From the NCBI GenBank assembly GCA_008694505.1, contig VZDJ01004378.1, forward strand, positions 11,345,472 through 11,409,471: a DNA stretch of 64,000 bases, in the 5' to 3' direction. A program made the position numbers and the translations under genes. This DNA is from Cyanoderma ruficeps (taxonomy: Eukaryota > Chordata > Aves > Passeriformes > Timaliidae). Under the pieces are notes generated by a model. That model saw only the letters and a list, made by a program, of their open reading frames with translations. It did not search any database and was not told where the DNA came from. Numbering within the stretch: the first letter of the stretch is position 1; each line of letters begins with the position of its first letter. Positions 63,209 to 64,000 of this stretch are shown here, in pieces.

Positions 63209-63755
63209 TGTAGTGGTGTGGTTTTGGTTTTGTCAGTTCCATGTATGTATTTATTCCTTGCTTCGTGCTGTTTGTATAAGTTATAATGGTTTGTCCCTTG
63301 TACCCCATGTTTAACCTTTCATGGTTTCCCCCAAGTTATAGTTATGTGTCAATCATCAGTTAAGGAACCCCTGAGTCCTGTCAGTCACTTCAGGGCCTCA
63401 CCCCGTGTCTGGAAAGTTCTAGTGAAGGTGTCTATACCCCGATTGGTTCCCCACTGTACCCTTTCCCCTTTCTCCACCCCCACACTTAAGGTGTTACAGG
63501 AGGGAGATCTGTGCTCTGTTGGCAGACTCTCTGGTGGTGAGGTGATCCCGCGTGGACCTCAATAAACCCCAGCTGTTGTTCACCCTCCAGAGTCCTTCCT
63601 TCATTCCTCGTCTCATTGCTCACGCTGCTACTGCTGCAAGGCCCCACAGGATCGGGAAGGGCTCCCTGGATCCTGGACTGTACCTCGCACTGCGGCCGGT
63701 GTCAGGGCTGGCCAGGCAAGCGGGACAAGGGTCCCGAGACACCGCGACCACCGCA
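63209..63755 (+). mobile_element. Solo LTR of an endogenous retrovirus (547 bp)
   Basis: The element starts TGTAGTGGTGTGG and ends CCGCA, so it has TG...CA ends. AATTAG (63203-63208) precedes it and AATTAA (63756-63761) follows, a 6-bp target-site duplication with one mismatch. The polyadenylation signal AATAAA is at 63561-63566, followed by the U5-like CAGCTGTTGTTCACCCTCCA and CTCGTCTCATTGCTCACGCT. Blocks such as GTTATAATGGTTTGTCCC and GGCCTCACCCCGTGTCTGG fit, from memory, a songbird LTR family. There is more CpG than in the surroundings, which suggests a fairly young insertion. No internal retroviral region is present. Confidence 0.78.
63561..63566 (+). promoter_or_regulatory. LTR polyadenylation signal AATAAA
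   Basis: AATAAA lies 190 bp before the LTR end and is followed by a TGTTGTT-rich stretch that fits a downstream processing element. It fixes the plus-strand orientation. Confidence 0.7.
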
Positions 63756-63761
63756 AATTAA

Positions 63762-64000
63762 GGCAGGATTAGCCTCTGAGAAGTGAAACCAGTTACTCTC
63801 TCTCTCCCAGAACAAGGACCTTAAATTATCTTCTTGAACATTTTGATTCCCTTCCTTTTGCTTTTTTCCCTGCAATCCATTGAGTCCCTTCTTTCTAATT
63901 AGCTTGCCAGTAGCCATCTATCAAGCATTTCAAGCATTTCTCTTGTTAACTTACAGACAGAAGAGTCCTCTGTAGCATGTCATCAGTCTATAGCCAAATT
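63762..64000. other. Unique non-coding DNA at window end
   Basis: Nothing is recognised in the last 240 bases. Confidence 0.6.

Noticed and set aside
61141..63755. The two right-hand LTRs as ends of one provirus
   Set aside because: They differ in sequence and each has its own flanking repeats, and the 1.4 kb between them has no retroviral frame.

Overview
The window looks like avian nuclear DNA, probably from a songbird. The grounds are several CR1 LINE copies whose 3' ends carry the ATTCTATG-type tail typical of birds, and four LTR-like stretches that resemble songbird endogenous-retrovirus LTRs. These family assignments come from remembered consensus features, not a database search. The DNA is AT-rich, with scattered A- and T-homopolymers, one 124-base N gap (53793-53916) and three single Ns inside homopolymers.

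I find no protein-coding exon that I can defend, no rRNA or tRNA, no CRISPR array and no operon-like layout. Open reading frames are short (158 codons at most), occur on both strands, and look like chance frames, apart from those that translate CR1 fragments. The window is best read as intergenic or deep-intronic vertebrate DNA.

Layout: 1-9.4 kb is unique sequence with short duplications and one very old CR1 relic (about 5110-5290). A CR1 3' end on the minus strand lies at 9.43-9.69 kb. From 9.7 to 18.9 kb the sequence is unique, with a hairpin-unit minisatellite (11231-11291), stem-loops and a GC-rich patch. Another CR1 3' end sits at 18.87-19.01 kb. From 19 to 29 kb there is a candidate regulatory motif cluster (about 21.15-21.26 kb) and a decayed, coding-like tract on the minus strand (about 24.3-25.7 kb) that I could not identify. 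The largest element is a 1.8-kb CR1 on the minus strand (29088-30890) with a broken reverse-transcriptase frame. Two more CR1 ends follow (37.42 kb minus, 41.92 kb plus).

The last 19 kb holds all four LTR-like elements: 45139-45484, about 49650-50360, 61141-61770 and 63209-63755. None has internal retroviral genes next to it, so they are solo LTRs or fragments. Candidate conserved non-coding elements lie at about 33.15-33.3 kb and 59.7-60.1 kb. No gene pathway can be described; the history visible here is retroposon insertion and decay.
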